NCBI GenBank assembly: GCA_963719975.1 | Contig: CAVRED010000008.1 | Coordinates: 186,001 to 250,000 of the forward strand | Reading direction: 5' to 3' | Origin: Poindextera sp963719975 | GTDB lineage: Bacteria; Pseudomonadota; Alphaproteobacteria; Caulobacterales; Caulobacteraceae | DNA length: 64,000 bases | Shown here: one piece after another, positions 8,645 to 18,264 of the stretch | How positions within the stretch are numbered: position 1 is the first letter of the stretch | Layout: every line of letters starts with the position of its first letter | The notes under the pieces: generated by a model | The model's database searches: none | What the model was told of the DNA's origin: nothing | What the model saw: the letters and a program-made list of their open reading frames with translations, nothing else | Made by a program: the position numbers and the translations under genes

Positions 8645-9297
8645 GCGCCGCCGCCGTACCGCATGCGGCCGAGGGCGGCGGCGAGGTCGCGGGCGAGGTC
8701 CGGGGCGCGGACCTTGGCTTTCCAGCGTTCGTAGGCCATCACCCGGTCGATCTGGGCCGCCAGATGCGCGCGCGCGGCATCGGGCCCGCCGTTGAGGCGG
8801 ACGGCCAGAGTCGAGACCAGAATGCCGGCCAGGATGGCGCGCTTGGAGTAGTGATTCTCGTCGGTGGAGCGGTCGCCGGCCCACCGCCAGAGCTGGTCGG
8901 CGCTGGCCCACACCAGGCGCATGGCCAGCGCGGCGTTCTGCGGCAACGCCAGGTACCCGGCCCACCGCCGCGTCGCCTCCCCGTCCAAGGCTGCGGCGTC
9001 AAGGCGGGCCTCGACGGCGCGGGAAATCCGCTCCCGCACCTTGAGCGCGCCAGCCTCGACGCTGGCCAGCGCCGTCAGCGCCGCCCGGTCATGGCGCTGG
9101 GAGAACAGCGCCGCGAGGTCGCGCGCGCCGTTCGGAACGACCAGCATCGCCTCGCCTTGACTGAGGCCCGCGCCTCGCGCGGCGCGGTCGACCAAGCGGC
9201 TTGTCCAGCCCACTTCGGGCGCCAGCGGGATCGCCGCGGTCAACAGGCGCGCCTCTGCGTCTTGCGTCCAATCTGTCTCGAGCACGGTCATGGCCAC
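8641..9297 (-). CDS. COQ9 family protein
   Basis: A 218-residue protein of the COQ9 family. COQ9 has a TetR-like all-helical fold, binds lipid and helps the COQ7 hydroxylase in ubiquinone synthesis. The characteristic C-terminal segment AGDRSTDENHYSKRAILAGIL is clear (the common form has STDxNWYxKR). The gene overlaps the 3' end of purK tail to tail. The upstream gene rpsU is divergent, 130 bp away. ubiX in the same window belongs to the same pathway but is not linked in an operon. Confidence 0.88.
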   Translation of the reverse strand: MAMTVLETDWTQDAEARLLTAAIPLAPEVGWTSRLVDRAARGAGLSQGEAMLVVPNGARDLAALFSQRHDRAALTALASVEAGALKVRERISRAVEARLDAAALDGEATRRWAGYLALPQNAALAMRLVWASADQLWRWAGDRSTDENHYSKRAILAGILVSTLAVRLNGGPDAARAHLAAQIDRVMAYERWKAKVRAPDLARDLAAALGRMRYGGGA

Positions 9298-9429
9298 AAC
9301 AGCTTACACCGCCTGGAGCCGGGGCGTCTCGCCGTGGACATTCGGGGCGCCTTCTGGTATCTGGGCGCCGAAGTCCGCGAGCCCCCCTCGCGGATTTTGA
9401 TTTGCTGCCCGCGTCCAGGAGGACTCGTC

Positions 9430-9666
9430 ATCGTTCAGATTTTCGTGCGCGACAACAATGTCGACCAGGCGCTCAAGGCCCTGAAGAAGAAGATGCAGCG
9501 CGAAGGTTCGTTCCGCGAAATGAAGCGGCACGTGCACTACGAAAAGCCCTCCGAGAAGCGCGCCCGCCAGAAGGCGGAAGCCGTGCGCCGCGCCCGCAAG
9601 CTGGCGCGCAAGCGCGCCCAGCGCGAAGGCCTGATCGCCGCGCCGAAGAAGCCGACCCGGTCCTAA
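9430..9666 (+). CDS. rpsU: 30S ribosomal protein S21, with an apparent ATC start codon
   Basis: A 78-residue S21 protein with the family core VQIFVRDNNVDQALKALKK and an Arg/Lys-rich C-terminus. The expected first codon (Met before VQIF) reads ATC at 9430. A strong AGGAGGA site at 9417-9423 sits 6 bases before it, the ideal spacing, and no ATG, GTG or TTG occurs in frame between that site and the protein core. Either S21 here starts at a non-canonical AUC codon or the base at 9432 is miscalled. S21 binds the small subunit near the anti-Shine-Dalgarno region and acts in initiation. Short gene, own transcript likely. Confidence 0.93.
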   Translation: MVQIFVRDNNVDQALKALKKKMQREGSFREMKRHVHYEKPSEKRARQKAEAVRRARKLARKRAQREGLIAAPKKPTRS

Positions 9667-9676
9667 GGGCCGCTCG

Positions 9677-10963
9677 CTACTCGCCCGTCCGCCGGACGAG
9701 GCTCGCCAGAAACGTTCGCATCTCGAAACGGCCGGTCGCCAGCGCGCCGGACTTGAACGCCGGCCCGGCGACCCAGAGCTCGATCGCGGTGGTCGCGAAC
9801 ATCAAGAACGCCGTCCCAGCCACCTGCCACAGCGGCGGATCGCTGGCCGCGCGCGCGGCCATCATGAACGGGGTGAAGACCGGGATCCACGACAGCGTGG
9901 CCAGCACCGGCGCGTCCGGGTGGGCGATCGCCTGCGACATGAAGATCATCGGCAACGACAAGAGGATCATCATCGGCCCGAGCAGGGTCTGGGCTTCGCG
10001 GGTGGTCTCGCAGAACGCCCCAACCGTCACGTAGAGCGTCGAGAACATCAGGTAGCCGCCGACGAAATAGAGGGCCAGGTAGGCGATCATCCCCTTGGCG
10101 AGCAGGATGTCGACCAGGTCGCCCGCGACCTCCGGCGAGGCGATGGCGAGCGCGGCGCCGCCAATGGCGAGCCAGACCCCCAGGACCGTCGCGGTCACGC
10201 AGGCCACGCCGAGGATCTTCCCGGCCATGATCTCGGGCACCGAAGCCGAGGTCAGCAGCACCTCGAGGATGCGGCTCGATTTCTCCTCGATGACGCTGTT
10301 GAGCAGCATGCCGGCGCCGGTGAACACAACCATCCACAACAGCATGCCCATGCCGAAGCCAGCGACGCCGCGCACAGTCTCGCGCAACGACGCCTTGGCG
10401 CCGGCGGCGGCCGAATAGTTGGTCAGGTGCGGGCTGAGCTGGTCGATCTCGGCCAGCGCCTGGGCGCTGACGCCCGCTTTGGCCAGGTTGGCGCGGCGCA
10501 TCGCATCGGCCACGGCCTGCTGGGTCGCGAAGGCCGCCGCGCGGTCAGCGACGTTGCGGCTCCAGTAGTCGACGTTCACGCCCTGACCAGAGGGCTCGAT
10601 GATGACGGCCGCATCGAGCCTGGGCTGGCCTGGCGCCACATCGCGCGACGCGACATAGGGGCGAAGGCGCCTGGCCGCATCGGCGGGGCTGGTGAACGGC
10701 GAGCCGGGCGCGGCGACGACGTGGGCGATCGCCCGACCCATGCCGTCGGGGGTTTCCAGCGCCTTGGTCACCGGCGCGGCAAAGCCCTGGCCGGTGAAGT
10801 CGACGACGGCGACGACGGGGATTGGCGTCGTGCGGGCCATGAGCGCCGACGAGCCGCCGAACACCATGATGCCGACCGGCACGAGGACGATCGAGAGCCA
10901 GAAGCCCGGCGTGCGGACATAGGCGATGTAGTCGCGAAGCGCGATCTGGATCAGGCGGCTCAT
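9677..10963 (-). CDS. ABC-2 type transporter permease (NatB-like)
   Basis: A 428-residue inner-membrane permease. One hydrophobic segment lies near residues 20-40, then a periplasmic domain of about 150 residues, then a cluster of five to six membrane segments from about 205 (beginning FGMGMLLWMVVFTGAGMLL) to the end, with the conserved NSVIEEKSSRILEVLLTS stretch between the first two. This is the NatB/ABC-2 exporter layout. It overlaps the ATPase gene by 4 bp (ATGA), so the two are coupled. NatAB-type systems export Na+ or unknown small substrates; the substrate here cannot be assigned. Confidence 0.9.
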   Translation of the reverse strand: MSRLIQIALRDYIAYVRTPGFWLSIVLVPVGIMVFGGSSALMARTTPIPVVAVVDFTGQGFAAPVTKALETPDGMGRAIAHVVAAPGSPFTSPADAARRLRPYVASRDVAPGQPRLDAAVIIEPSGQGVNVDYWSRNVADRAAAFATQQAVADAMRRANLAKAGVSAQALAEIDQLSPHLTNYSAAAGAKASLRETVRGVAGFGMGMLLWMVVFTGAGMLLNSVIEEKSSRILEVLLTSASVPEIMAGKILGVACVTATVLGVWLAIGGAALAIASPEVAGDLVDILLAKGMIAYLALYFVGGYLMFSTLYVTVGAFCETTREAQTLLGPMMILLSLPMIFMSQAIAHPDAPVLATLSWIPVFTPFMMAARAASDPPLWQVAGTAFLMFATTAIELWVAGPAFKSGALATGRFEMRTFLASLVRRTGE

Positions 10964-11883
10964 GACTCGCTCGTTCCGCCGGTGAGGACGATGAAGGCAT
11001 CGTGCAGGTGCGGCTCGCGCAGCTCGAAGCGGCGGATGTCGAGGCCGAGATTGAACGCCGCCATGAGAGCGGCCTGGGCGGGCGCGCCGGGTTCAAGCGC
11101 CGCGGTGACGCGGACGGCCCCGTCGTCGGCCCGCTCGATCGTGCGCTCGCCGAGGCCGGGCAGCTCGCCTAGCGCGGCGGGATCGAACCCACCTTCGAGC
11201 ATGAGCGTGCGCGGCGCGGCCGCTCGCGCCTCCTCGACCGTGCCGTCGAACACCTTCTTGCCCTCGGCGAGCAGGACCACCTGGTCGCAGAGGCGCTCGG
11301 CGTGCTGCATCACGTGGGTCGAGAAGACGACCGTCGCCCCACGGGCCGCGAGATCGCGGATCAGCGTCTCCAGCGACTGCTGGTTGACCGGGTCGAGGCC
11401 GGAGAAGGGCTCGTCGAGCAAGACGAGATCGGGTTCGTGCGCGATCGCTGAGAGAAGCTGCACCTTCTGCGCCATCCCCTTGGAGAGGGAACGGATCTGG
11501 CGACCGGCGGCCTCGCCCAGGCCCTGCGCCTCCAGCATGGCGCGCGCGCGCCGCCGCGCTTCGGCTTTCGGCACGCCCTTGAGGCCAGCCAGGAAGGCGA
11601 TCGCCGCGACCGGGGTCATGCGACGGTAGAGGCCGCGCTCCTCGGGGAGAAAGCCGATGCGGTTGCGCACGGCGCGCAGGTCGCTGGCGCCAAGGACCGA
11701 GATGTCGCCCGCTGTGGGGGCGATCAGGCCGAGGATCATGCGGATGGTCGAGGTCTTGCCGGCCCCGTTCGGGCCGAGGAAGCCCAGAATGCGGCCGGGT
11801 TGCACGGCAAAGCTCAGGTCGCTGACGGCGGTGAACCCGCCGTAGCGCTTGGTCACGCCCTGAAGGTCGAGCGCCGCCTGCAT
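10960..11883 (-). CDS. ABC transporter ATP-binding protein (NatA-like)
   Basis: A 307-residue ATPase partner of the permease that follows it. Walker A GPNGAGKT is at 37-44, the signature LSKGM at 133-137 and Walker B LVLLDEP at 153-159, followed by the SGLDPV D-loop and the switch histidine in STHV. A C-terminal extension of about 90 residues (from about 215) is typical of DUF4162-bearing NatA-type ATPases. First gene of a two-gene operon. Intact. Confidence 0.94.
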   Translation of the reverse strand: MQAALDLQGVTKRYGGFTAVSDLSFAVQPGRILGFLGPNGAGKTSTIRMILGLIAPTAGDISVLGASDLRAVRNRIGFLPEERGLYRRMTPVAAIAFLAGLKGVPKAEARRRARAMLEAQGLGEAAGRQIRSLSKGMAQKVQLLSAIAHEPDLVLLDEPFSGLDPVNQQSLETLIRDLAARGATVVFSTHVMQHAERLCDQVVLLAEGKKVFDGTVEEARAAAPRTLMLEGGFDPAALGELPGLGERTIERADDGAVRVTAALEPGAPAQAALMAAFNLGLDIRRFELREPHLHDAFIVLTGGTSES

Positions 11884-11957
11884 GCCTTGTCCCCGGATGC
11901 CCCGTCTTGGGCCGCATCAAGCCGCAACAGCCTTAAGGAGCCCTTTCTCGCGCGCGG

Positions 11958-13364
11958 CTAGAGGGCCTTCAGGATTCCCTCGACCATCTTCTTGGCGTCG
12001 GAGAACAACATCATGGTGTTGTCGCGGAAGAAGAGTTCGTTCTCGACGCCGGCATAGCCCGAACCCATGCCGCGCTTGACGAACAGCACCGTGCGCGCCC
12101 GCTCCACGTCGAGGATCGGCATGCCGTAGATCGGCGACTTGGGATCGGTCTTCGCGGCCGGGTTGGTGACGTCGTTGGCCCCGATGACGAAGGCCACGTC
12201 CGTCGAGGGAAACTCGGCGTTGATGTCGTCGAGCTCGAAAACCTCGTCGTAGGGCACGTTGGCTTCGGCCAACAGCACGTTCATGTGGCCGGGCATGCGG
12301 CCGGCGACGGGATGGATGGCGTACTTCACCTCGACGCCCTCGGCCTTCAGCTTGTCGGCCATTTCGCGCAGCGCGTGCTGGGCCTGGGCGACCGCCATGC
12401 CGTAGCCGGGCACGATGATGACCTTCGACGCGTTCTTCATGATGAAGGCGGCGTCCTCGGCCGAGCCTTGCTTGACCGGCCGGGTCTCCGGGCCGCCGAC
12501 CGCGGCCACCTCGCCGCCGAAGCCGCCCAGGATCACCGAGACGAAGGATCGGTTCATGCCCTTGCACATGATGTAGGAGAGGATGGCGCCGGACGAGCCG
12601 ACCAGGGCGCCGGTGATGATCAACGTGGTGTTGGCGAGCGTGAACCCGAGGGCCGCGGCCGCCCAACCGGAGTAGCTGTTCAGCATCGAGATCACGACCG
12701 GCATGTCGGCGCCGCCGATCGGGATGATCAGGGTGACGCCGAGCACCGTGGCCAGCACGACGGCCCCCCAGAACGCCACCTTGGCGTCACCGCCGCTCAA
12801 CACCAGGACGACGACGAGGGCGGCGATGGTCGCGGCCAGCGCGATGTTGATGAGGTGGCGCGCCGGAAGAAGGATCGGCGCGCCGGTCAAGTTGCCGTTC
12901 AGCTTGGCGAACGCGATCAGCGAGCCGGTGAAGGTCACCTCGCCCACGACCATGCCGATCGAGAGCTCGATCAGACTCTCCAGGCGAACGTGCCCGCCCT
13001 CGGCGATCCCGTAGGCGGCCGGAGCGTAGAGCGCCGCCGTCGCGACGAAGCAGGCGGAAAGGCCGACGAGGGAGTGGAAGGCCGCCACGAGCTGCGGCAT
13101 CGCGGTCATGTGCACGCGCCGGGCGATCAGGGCGCCAACGCCGCCGCCGATCGCGACGCCGCCGGCGATCAGGGCGAGGGTGAGACCGTCGAGGCCATGC
13201 TGGGCCCAGAGCGTCGTGAGCGTCACGGTGACGGCCAGCGCCATGCCGGCCATGCCGAGCAGGTTGCCGCGACGGCTCGTCACCGGGCTCGAGAGCCCGC
13301 GCAGGGTCAGGATGAAGAGGACGCCCGACGCGAGGTAGGCGAGGGCCGCGAGGTTGGCGTTCAT
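11958..13364 (-). CDS. pntB: NAD(P) transhydrogenase subunit beta
   Basis: The beta subunit (468 residues) of proton-translocating transhydrogenase, which uses proton influx to reduce NADP+ with NADH at the inner membrane. The first 270 residues hold about eight to nine membrane segments; the C-terminal domain binds NADP(H), with VIIVPGYGMAVAQAQ (the GxGxxA/V loop), HPVAGRMPGHMNVLLAEA and the GANDVTNPAA motif. Last gene of the pntAA-pntAB-pntB operon, 31 bp after pntAB. Intact and full length. Confidence 0.97.
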   Translation of the reverse strand: MNANLAALAYLASGVLFILTLRGLSSPVTSRRGNLLGMAGMALAVTVTLTTLWAQHGLDGLTLALIAGGVAIGGGVGALIARRVHMTAMPQLVAAFHSLVGLSACFVATAALYAPAAYGIAEGGHVRLESLIELSIGMVVGEVTFTGSLIAFAKLNGNLTGAPILLPARHLINIALAATIAALVVVLVLSGGDAKVAFWGAVVLATVLGVTLIIPIGGADMPVVISMLNSYSGWAAAALGFTLANTTLIITGALVGSSGAILSYIMCKGMNRSFVSVILGGFGGEVAAVGGPETRPVKQGSAEDAAFIMKNASKVIIVPGYGMAVAQAQHALREMADKLKAEGVEVKYAIHPVAGRMPGHMNVLLAEANVPYDEVFELDDINAEFPSTDVAFVIGANDVTNPAAKTDPKSPIYGMPILDVERARTVLFVKRGMGSGYAGVENELFFRDNTMMLFSDAKKMVEGILKAL

Positions 13365-13395
13365 GCGATGCGGAGGTCTTGGTCCGTCGCGCGGC

Positions 13396-13713
13396 TCACT
13401 TGCCCCTCTCCTTCTTCTTGTACATGGCCAGCATGCGCTGGGTGACGAGGAAGCCGCCGAAGATGTTGACCGAAGCCAGCGCGACCGCCGCCACGCCGAC
13501 CCCCTTGGAGAACAGGACCTGACGCGCCGTGCCGGCGAGCGGCGCCGATGCGGCCAGGAGGGCGCCCACGATGATCACGGACGAAACGGCGTTGGTGACG
13601 GCCATCAGCGGCGTGTGCAGCGCCGGCGTCACGCTCCAGACCACGTAGTAGCCGACAAAAATGGCCAGGACGAAGATCGCCAGGCGAAACACGAAGGGGT
13701 CGACCGCTTCCAT
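13396..13713 (-). CDS. pntAB: NAD(P) transhydrogenase subunit alpha part 2 (membrane)
   Basis: A 105-residue membrane subunit corresponding to the C-terminal part of E. coli PntA, encoded separately as in Rhodospirillum. Three to four hydrophobic segments are visible, with the conserved SVTPALHTPLMAVTNAVS motif between the first two and NIFGGFLVTQRML at the end. It sits between pntAA (14 bp upstream) and pntB (31 bp downstream). The split alpha subunit is the usual alphaproteobacterial form. Confidence 0.96.
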   Translation of the reverse strand: MEAVDPFVFRLAIFVLAIFVGYYVVWSVTPALHTPLMAVTNAVSSVIIVGALLAASAPLAGTARQVLFSKGVGVAAVALASVNIFGGFLVTQRMLAMYKKKERGK

Positions 13714-13727
13714 GGGCTCTCGTCTCC

Positions 13728-14864
13728 TCAGGCGGCCTTGAACGCCGGGTGGGCGACTTCGCCCGCGTGGGTGATCATCGCACCCTTCAGGATCTCGTCT
13801 TCCAGGTCGGGGGAAAGCGCGCCTTCGCCGTTCACCAAGAGGCCGACGAACGACAACAGGTTCCGGGCATAGAGGTTCGAGGCGTCGGCGGCGATGCGGC
13901 TCGGGAGGTTCTGAAAGCCGATGACCTTGACGCCGGCGAGCTCGGCGATCACGTCCGGCCTGACGCCCTCGACGTTGCCGCCACGCTCGACCGCGAGGTC
14001 GACCACCACGGCGCCCGGGCGCATGGACGCCAGCTGCTCTGCCGACACCAGCCGGGGCGCCGGGCGGCCGGGGATCAGAGCCGTGGTGATGACGATGTCC
14101 TGCTTCTTGATGTGGTCGCTGACCAGCGCCGCCTGCTTGGCCTGGTACGCGGCGCTCATTTCCTTTGCGTAGCCCGCGGCCGTCTCGGCGGCCTTGAACT
14201 CCTCGTCCTCCACGGCGATGAATTTGGCCCCCAGGCTCTCGACCTGCTCCTTCGCCGCCGGGCGCACGTCGGTGGCCGTCACAACCGCGCCCAGCCGGCG
14301 CGCGGTCGCGATCGCCTGCAGGCCGGCGACGCCGGCGCCCATGATGAACACCTTGGCGGCAGCCACCGTCCCCGCGGCGGTCATCATCATCGGCAGCGCC
14401 CGGCCGTAAGCCTCCGCCGCTTCGATCACGGCCCGATAGCCCGCCAGGTTGGCCTGGCTGGACAGCACGTCCATCGCCTGCGCCCGGGTGATCCGCGGCA
14501 CGAACTCCATCGCGAAGGCCGTCACCTGCGCGTCCGTCAGCAGGGTGCGCAACGCGTCGTTGCCGTAGGGGTCCAAGAGCCCGATCACGACGGCGCCGGG
14601 CTTCAGGGCCTTGACCGCGGCGGTATCGGGCGCGCGCACCGCGAGCATGATGTCGGCCCCCGCCAGCGCGGCCCCGCGGTCGGCGACCACGTCGGCGCCC
14701 GCAACACGATAGTCCTCGTCGGGATAGGACGCCGCCTCGCCAGCGCCGCGCTCGATCGCCACGCCAAGGCCGAGCGCGACCAGCTTGCGCACGGTCTCCG
14801 GCGTCGCGGCCACACGGCTCTCACCCGGCCAGCGTTCCCTCAAGACGGCGACGCGCGCGCCCAT
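13728..14864 (-). CDS. pntAA: NAD(P) transhydrogenase subunit alpha part 1 (soluble)
   Basis: The cytoplasmic NAD(H)-binding subunit (about 378 residues). The N-terminal PGESRVAATPETV motif and the Rossmann segment VFIMGAGVAGLQAIATARRLGAVVTATDVR are characteristic. The start at MGARVAVLRERWPGE (14864) matches family N-termini; a GTG at 14876 would add four residues and lies directly against a GGAGAGG run, so the choice is uncertain by four codons. First gene of the pnt operon. A 33-bp gap separates it from the upstream cytochrome oxidase subunit gene, so both may be on one transcript. Confidence 0.95.
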   Translation of the reverse strand: MGARVAVLRERWPGESRVAATPETVRKLVALGLGVAIERGAGEAASYPDEDYRVAGADVVADRGAALAGADIMLAVRAPDTAAVKALKPGAVVIGLLDPYGNDALRTLLTDAQVTAFAMEFVPRITRAQAMDVLSSQANLAGYRAVIEAAEAYGRALPMMMTAAGTVAAAKVFIMGAGVAGLQAIATARRLGAVVTATDVRPAAKEQVESLGAKFIAVEDEEFKAAETAAGYAKEMSAAYQAKQAALVSDHIKKQDIVITTALIPGRPAPRLVSAEQLASMRPGAVVVDLAVERGGNVEGVRPDVIAELAGVKVIGFQNLPSRIAADASNLYARNLLSFVGLLVNGEGALSPDLEDEILKGAMITHAGEVAHPAFKAA

Positions 14865-14908
14865 AGCCTCTAACACCCTCTCCAGCCGCCGGCGGCGCGC
14901 TTAAAAGG

Positions 14909-15145
14909 TCAGTGCGCCGGCGAGCGCTCGCGCAGGGCGAAGATTCCCACGGCCAGGATGATCACCGCGACAACGAGGGCGTTGAAGAACCCCGCGGCGG
15001 TGCAGAACCAGATGGTCAGAAAGGTGATCAGCGCGGCCAGAGCCAGGATGGCCCACTTGGTCGCGATCATGGCGTCGTGAAAGGTCGCTTGCTGCTCGCG
15101 GATGTCCTGCTCGCCGTGATGATACTCGGAGGCCTGTTCGGCCAT
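14909..15145 (-). CDS. aa3-type cytochrome c oxidase subunit IV
   Basis: A 78-residue single-to-double-pass membrane protein of the bacterial aa3 oxidase subunit IV family. The N-terminal EYHHGEQDIREQQATFHDAM is the family signature, with a membrane segment of about 20 residues (KWAILALAALITFLTIWF) and a second hydrophobic stretch after it. In Paracoccus this small subunit sits at the edge of the oxidase and is not essential for activity. The main oxidase genes are not in the window. Its closeness to pntAA suggests joint transcription. Confidence 0.9.
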   Translation of the reverse strand: MAEQASEYHHGEQDIREQQATFHDAMIATKWAILALAALITFLTIWFCTAAGFFNALVVAVIILAVGIFALRERSPAH

Positions 15146-15243
15146 GGGGACGCCTCGCGCACTGACGGATTTTGACGAGGCGACTATACCAATGCGCCGA
15201 CTCGCTCAAGGCATGGGCCGGCTTGACCTCGCGTCAGCGGGAC

Positions 15244-16209
15244 TTATGGCCAGGCAATGAGCAGCGAGCGGATCGCGGCGACCAGAGCCAGCGGCTGATC
15301 GACCATGATGTGGTGCTCGGAATCGGGGATCACGACAGCCTTCAGGCCGCGCAGCAGCGACTTCGGATCGGCGTGCTGCATCCGCTGTACGATCTTCGAC
15401 TTCTCGCCGACGATCTGCACCAGCGGGGTCGGGCTCTCCTCCATCGCCAGCGCCTCCATCGCCGTTCGATCGAGCTTGTGCCAGAGCTGCGGGTCGAACC
15501 GCCAGGTCCAGCCCTCACCGCCCTCCGGCAACGGCGCCCGCTTGAGCGAGCGCCGGGCGATGAAGTCGGCGATGAAGAGGTTCTGGCAGCCCTGCGGCGG
15601 CATGAAACGGAAGCGGCCGAGCGCGGCGGCGAGCGTCGGATAGACGCGGTTGGGGCTCGTGCGCCGCTGCGGTTGGCGGAAGCCCTCGGCCGCCGGCGGC
15701 GGGCCGCCAAAGCCGGTGTCGACCAGGATCGCGCCTCGCATCCACTCTGGATACCGACGCGCCGCATGGAACACCTGCGATCCGCCGAACGAGTGGCCGA
15801 TGAACACCGGCTTTAGCTCCGACTCGTAGAGCCCGGCCGCCTCGGCGCCGGCGCGCAATTCCTGGGAGAAGATCTCGAAGGAATAGGACTCGCGCCAGTC
15901 GGAGGCGCCCATGCCCGAGAGCGAGACCGCCGCGACGCGATAGTCCTGCGCGAGGTAGGGGGCGAGGAAGCTCCACCAGTCGGCGTGGGCGCTGTTGCCA
16001 TGCACCAGGATAAGGCCGGGGTCGCCTCGCCTGCCCCACGCCAGGAGCTCGATCTTCGCGCCATCCACGGTGACAAACGAACGCTCGGGCGCCTGGCCGA
16101 TCGCCCACTTGAACCAGTCGGGCGCCTCGGGCTCGGCCCCTTCGAAGGCCGCCAGGGGCGTCTCGCCACGCTCGTTCCACGGCTCAAATGGAGTTTGGTC
16201 GTCGGCCAT
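15244..16209 (-). CDS. Alpha/beta hydrolase
   Basis: A 321-residue cytoplasmic alpha/beta hydrolase. The oxyanion region LVHGNSAHADWW, the nucleophile elbow GHSFGGSQ, and the C-terminal catalytic histidine in DSEHHIMVDQP are all present, so it should be active. The start at ATG 16209 has GAGGA 6 bases upstream; an earlier TTG is less likely. No signal peptide. The family covers esterases, lipases and epoxide hydrolases and the substrate cannot be named. It lies alone between the oxidase subunit gene and pepF. Confidence 0.88.
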   Translation of the reverse strand: MADDQTPFEPWNERGETPLAAFEGAEPEAPDWFKWAIGQAPERSFVTVDGAKIELLAWGRRGDPGLILVHGNSAHADWWSFLAPYLAQDYRVAAVSLSGMGASDWRESYSFEIFSQELRAGAEAAGLYESELKPVFIGHSFGGSQVFHAARRYPEWMRGAILVDTGFGGPPPAAEGFRQPQRRTSPNRVYPTLAAALGRFRFMPPQGCQNLFIADFIARRSLKRAPLPEGGEGWTWRFDPQLWHKLDRTAMEALAMEESPTPLVQIVGEKSKIVQRMQHADPKSLLRGLKAVVIPDSEHHIMVDQPLALVAAIRSLLIAWP

Positions 16210-16286
16210 TCTCAATCCTCAACACGTCAATCGGCGCAAGCCGCAAGACCCGGCTATCGCGCCCATGCAAAGAAATCGTCAGCGTC

Positions 16287-18090
16287 TCAAATCAGCGCTT
16301 CGAATTCGTCCACCAGCCGCTCCAGCCTTGAGCAGCCGGAGTCCCAGAAAGCCTTGCGCCGCGGGTCGAGCCCGAACGGTCGCAGCGCTTCGACATAGGT
16401 GCGCGCGCCGCCGGACGCCAGCAAGTCCTGATAAAGCGGCGCGAAACCCTGTGGGTCATTCCGCCGCGCCTCCACCAGCGCTTCGACCAAGAGGTTCCCG
16501 AACGCGTAGGCGTAGACGTAGAACGGCGCGTGCACGAAGTGGCTGACGTAGGCCCAGTAGACCTCATAACCGGGGTCCAGGCGCACGGCCGGCCCCAGGC
16601 TTTCCCCCATCACGCCGAGCCAGATCTGGCCGATGTCGGCGGCGGCGAGCTCGCCGCGCCGGCGCATCGCGTGGAACCGGGTCTCGAAGCGGTGAAAGGC
16701 GATCTGGCGCACGACCGTGTTGAGCCCGTCCTCGATCTTGCCGGCGAGCAGCGCGCGCCTCCCCTCGGGCGCGGCCTCGGCAAGCAGGCGGTCGAAGACC
16801 AGGCCCTCGCCGAAGATGGAGGCGGTCTCGGCCAGCGTCAGCGGCGTGTCGGCGAGCAGCGTTCCGAGCGGGGCGGCCAGCGTCTGGTGCACGGCGTGTC
16901 CGAGCTCATGAGCCAGCGTCAAGACGTCGCGCCGCTCGCCCATGTAGTTCAAGAAGACGTAGGGGTGGCGATCCGGCGTCACAGGATGTGAATAGGCGCC
17001 GGAGGACTTCCCGGGCCTCGGCCGCGCGTCGATCCAAGGCTGCTCGAAAAAGCGCCTGGCGTTGTCGGCGAAAGCCGGCGCGAGGCTCGCATAGGCGTCC
17101 AGCACGATCGCCCTTGCCTCACCCCAGCCGTAGCGCCGCTGTTCCCCGCCGCCCAGAGGCGCGTTGCGATCCCAGTGGTTCAGCGCCGCCTTGCCCATCA
17201 GCCGCGCTTTCAGGGCGTAGTAGCGGTGCGAGATCGACGGGTAATGCTCAACGACGGCATCCTCGAGCGCTTGCACCGCCTCGGCGTCGACCTCGTTGGC
17301 CAGGTGGCGGGCGCCGGCGGGGTCGGCGAACCGGCGCCAGCGGTCCTCGACCTGCTTTTCGAGCGCGACGGTGTTGAGGCAAAGGCCGAGGACGGGCGCC
17401 TGGCCCTCGAGCGCGCGGGCGAGGCCGTTGGCGACCTGTCTGCGCCGTCGCTCGTCGGGATCGGAGAGACGGTTCAGCGCCTGCGCCAGCGTGAGCGCCT
17501 CCCGTCCGGCGCGGACGCGCAGTCGCCCAAGCGTCTCGTCGTAGAGGCGCGTCCAGTTCGCCAGAGCCGGCGCGCGATCGAGCAACATCCGCTCGAGCTC
17601 GCCGTCCAGCTCGTGCGGGCGGCCGAGGCGCACGCGCCTGAGCCAGGGCCGGTAGCGGGCGGCCGCCGAGTTCGACCGCCAGCGCCGCCTCGATCTCGGC
17701 TTCATCGAGGGCGTTCAGCTCGAGCGTGAAGAAGAGACTCTCGGCCGCGATGTCGGCGCTGCGGGCTCGAAGGTCGGACTCGAACTTCGACCAGAGCGGA
17801 TCGTCGCGGGCGACCGAAGCGGCGAGCGAGGCGTAGGCGCCGACGGCCCAGAGCCGGGTCGTCGCGCGCTCATAGAGGTCGACGCCCTCGGCGATGAGCG
17901 CGCCAAGGCGCTCCGGCTCACCGCGCGCGGCGACGAAGGCGCCCTTGAGCGCGGCAAGCGCCGTGTTGGCTTTCGCCGCCTCGGCGAGCTCGGCTTCGAT
18001 GCGCGGATCGTCGCGGCCCGAGAACAGATCGTCCAACCGCCATTCGGGCAGAGTCTCGTCGCGGGAGCCGACCTTGGCGTGAGCGGTCAT
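16287..18090 (-). CDS. pepF: Oligoendopeptidase F, M3 family (frameshifted)
   Basis: A zinc metallopeptidase of about 600 residues that cleaves short peptides in the cytoplasm. The N-terminal third (ETLPEWRLDDLFSGRDDP to LAVELGG) and the remainder (RYRPWLRRVRLGRP onward) are in different frames; one extra base near 17660-17672, in a GCGGCCGCCC run, explains it. The active site HELGHAVHQ and the downstream glutamate in ETASIFGE are intact. The start MTAHAKVG at 18090 has AGGAG 4 bases upstream. Probably functional in the real genome. The divergent tacA gene starts 175 bp away. Confidence 0.9.
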
Positions 18091-18130
18091 GCCGCTCCTA
18101 TGCCGCGCCGTCATGTGGCGGGCAAACGAA

Positions 18131-18150
18131 ACGGGGGCGCCGGCCCCCGT
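18131..18150. other. Perfect inverted repeat between pepF and tacA
   Basis: ACGGGGG (18131-18137) and CCCCCGT (18144-18150) form a 7-bp GC stem with a 6-base loop, followed on the plus strand by TTAACC. It sits in the divergent promoter region. It could be a binding site or a weak hairpin in either leader; no T-tract is present, so it is not a clear terminator. Confidence 0.3.
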
Positions 18151-18264
18151 TAACCTCCCGCTCAGGTCTCCGAAACCCGCCCTTTACCTGCGTTGGCCTA
18201 AAACGGGACAAAGTCAAAGCTGTCCCGATGCAGGACAGCGCCATTTCTGGTGGGTGTGCTTCCG

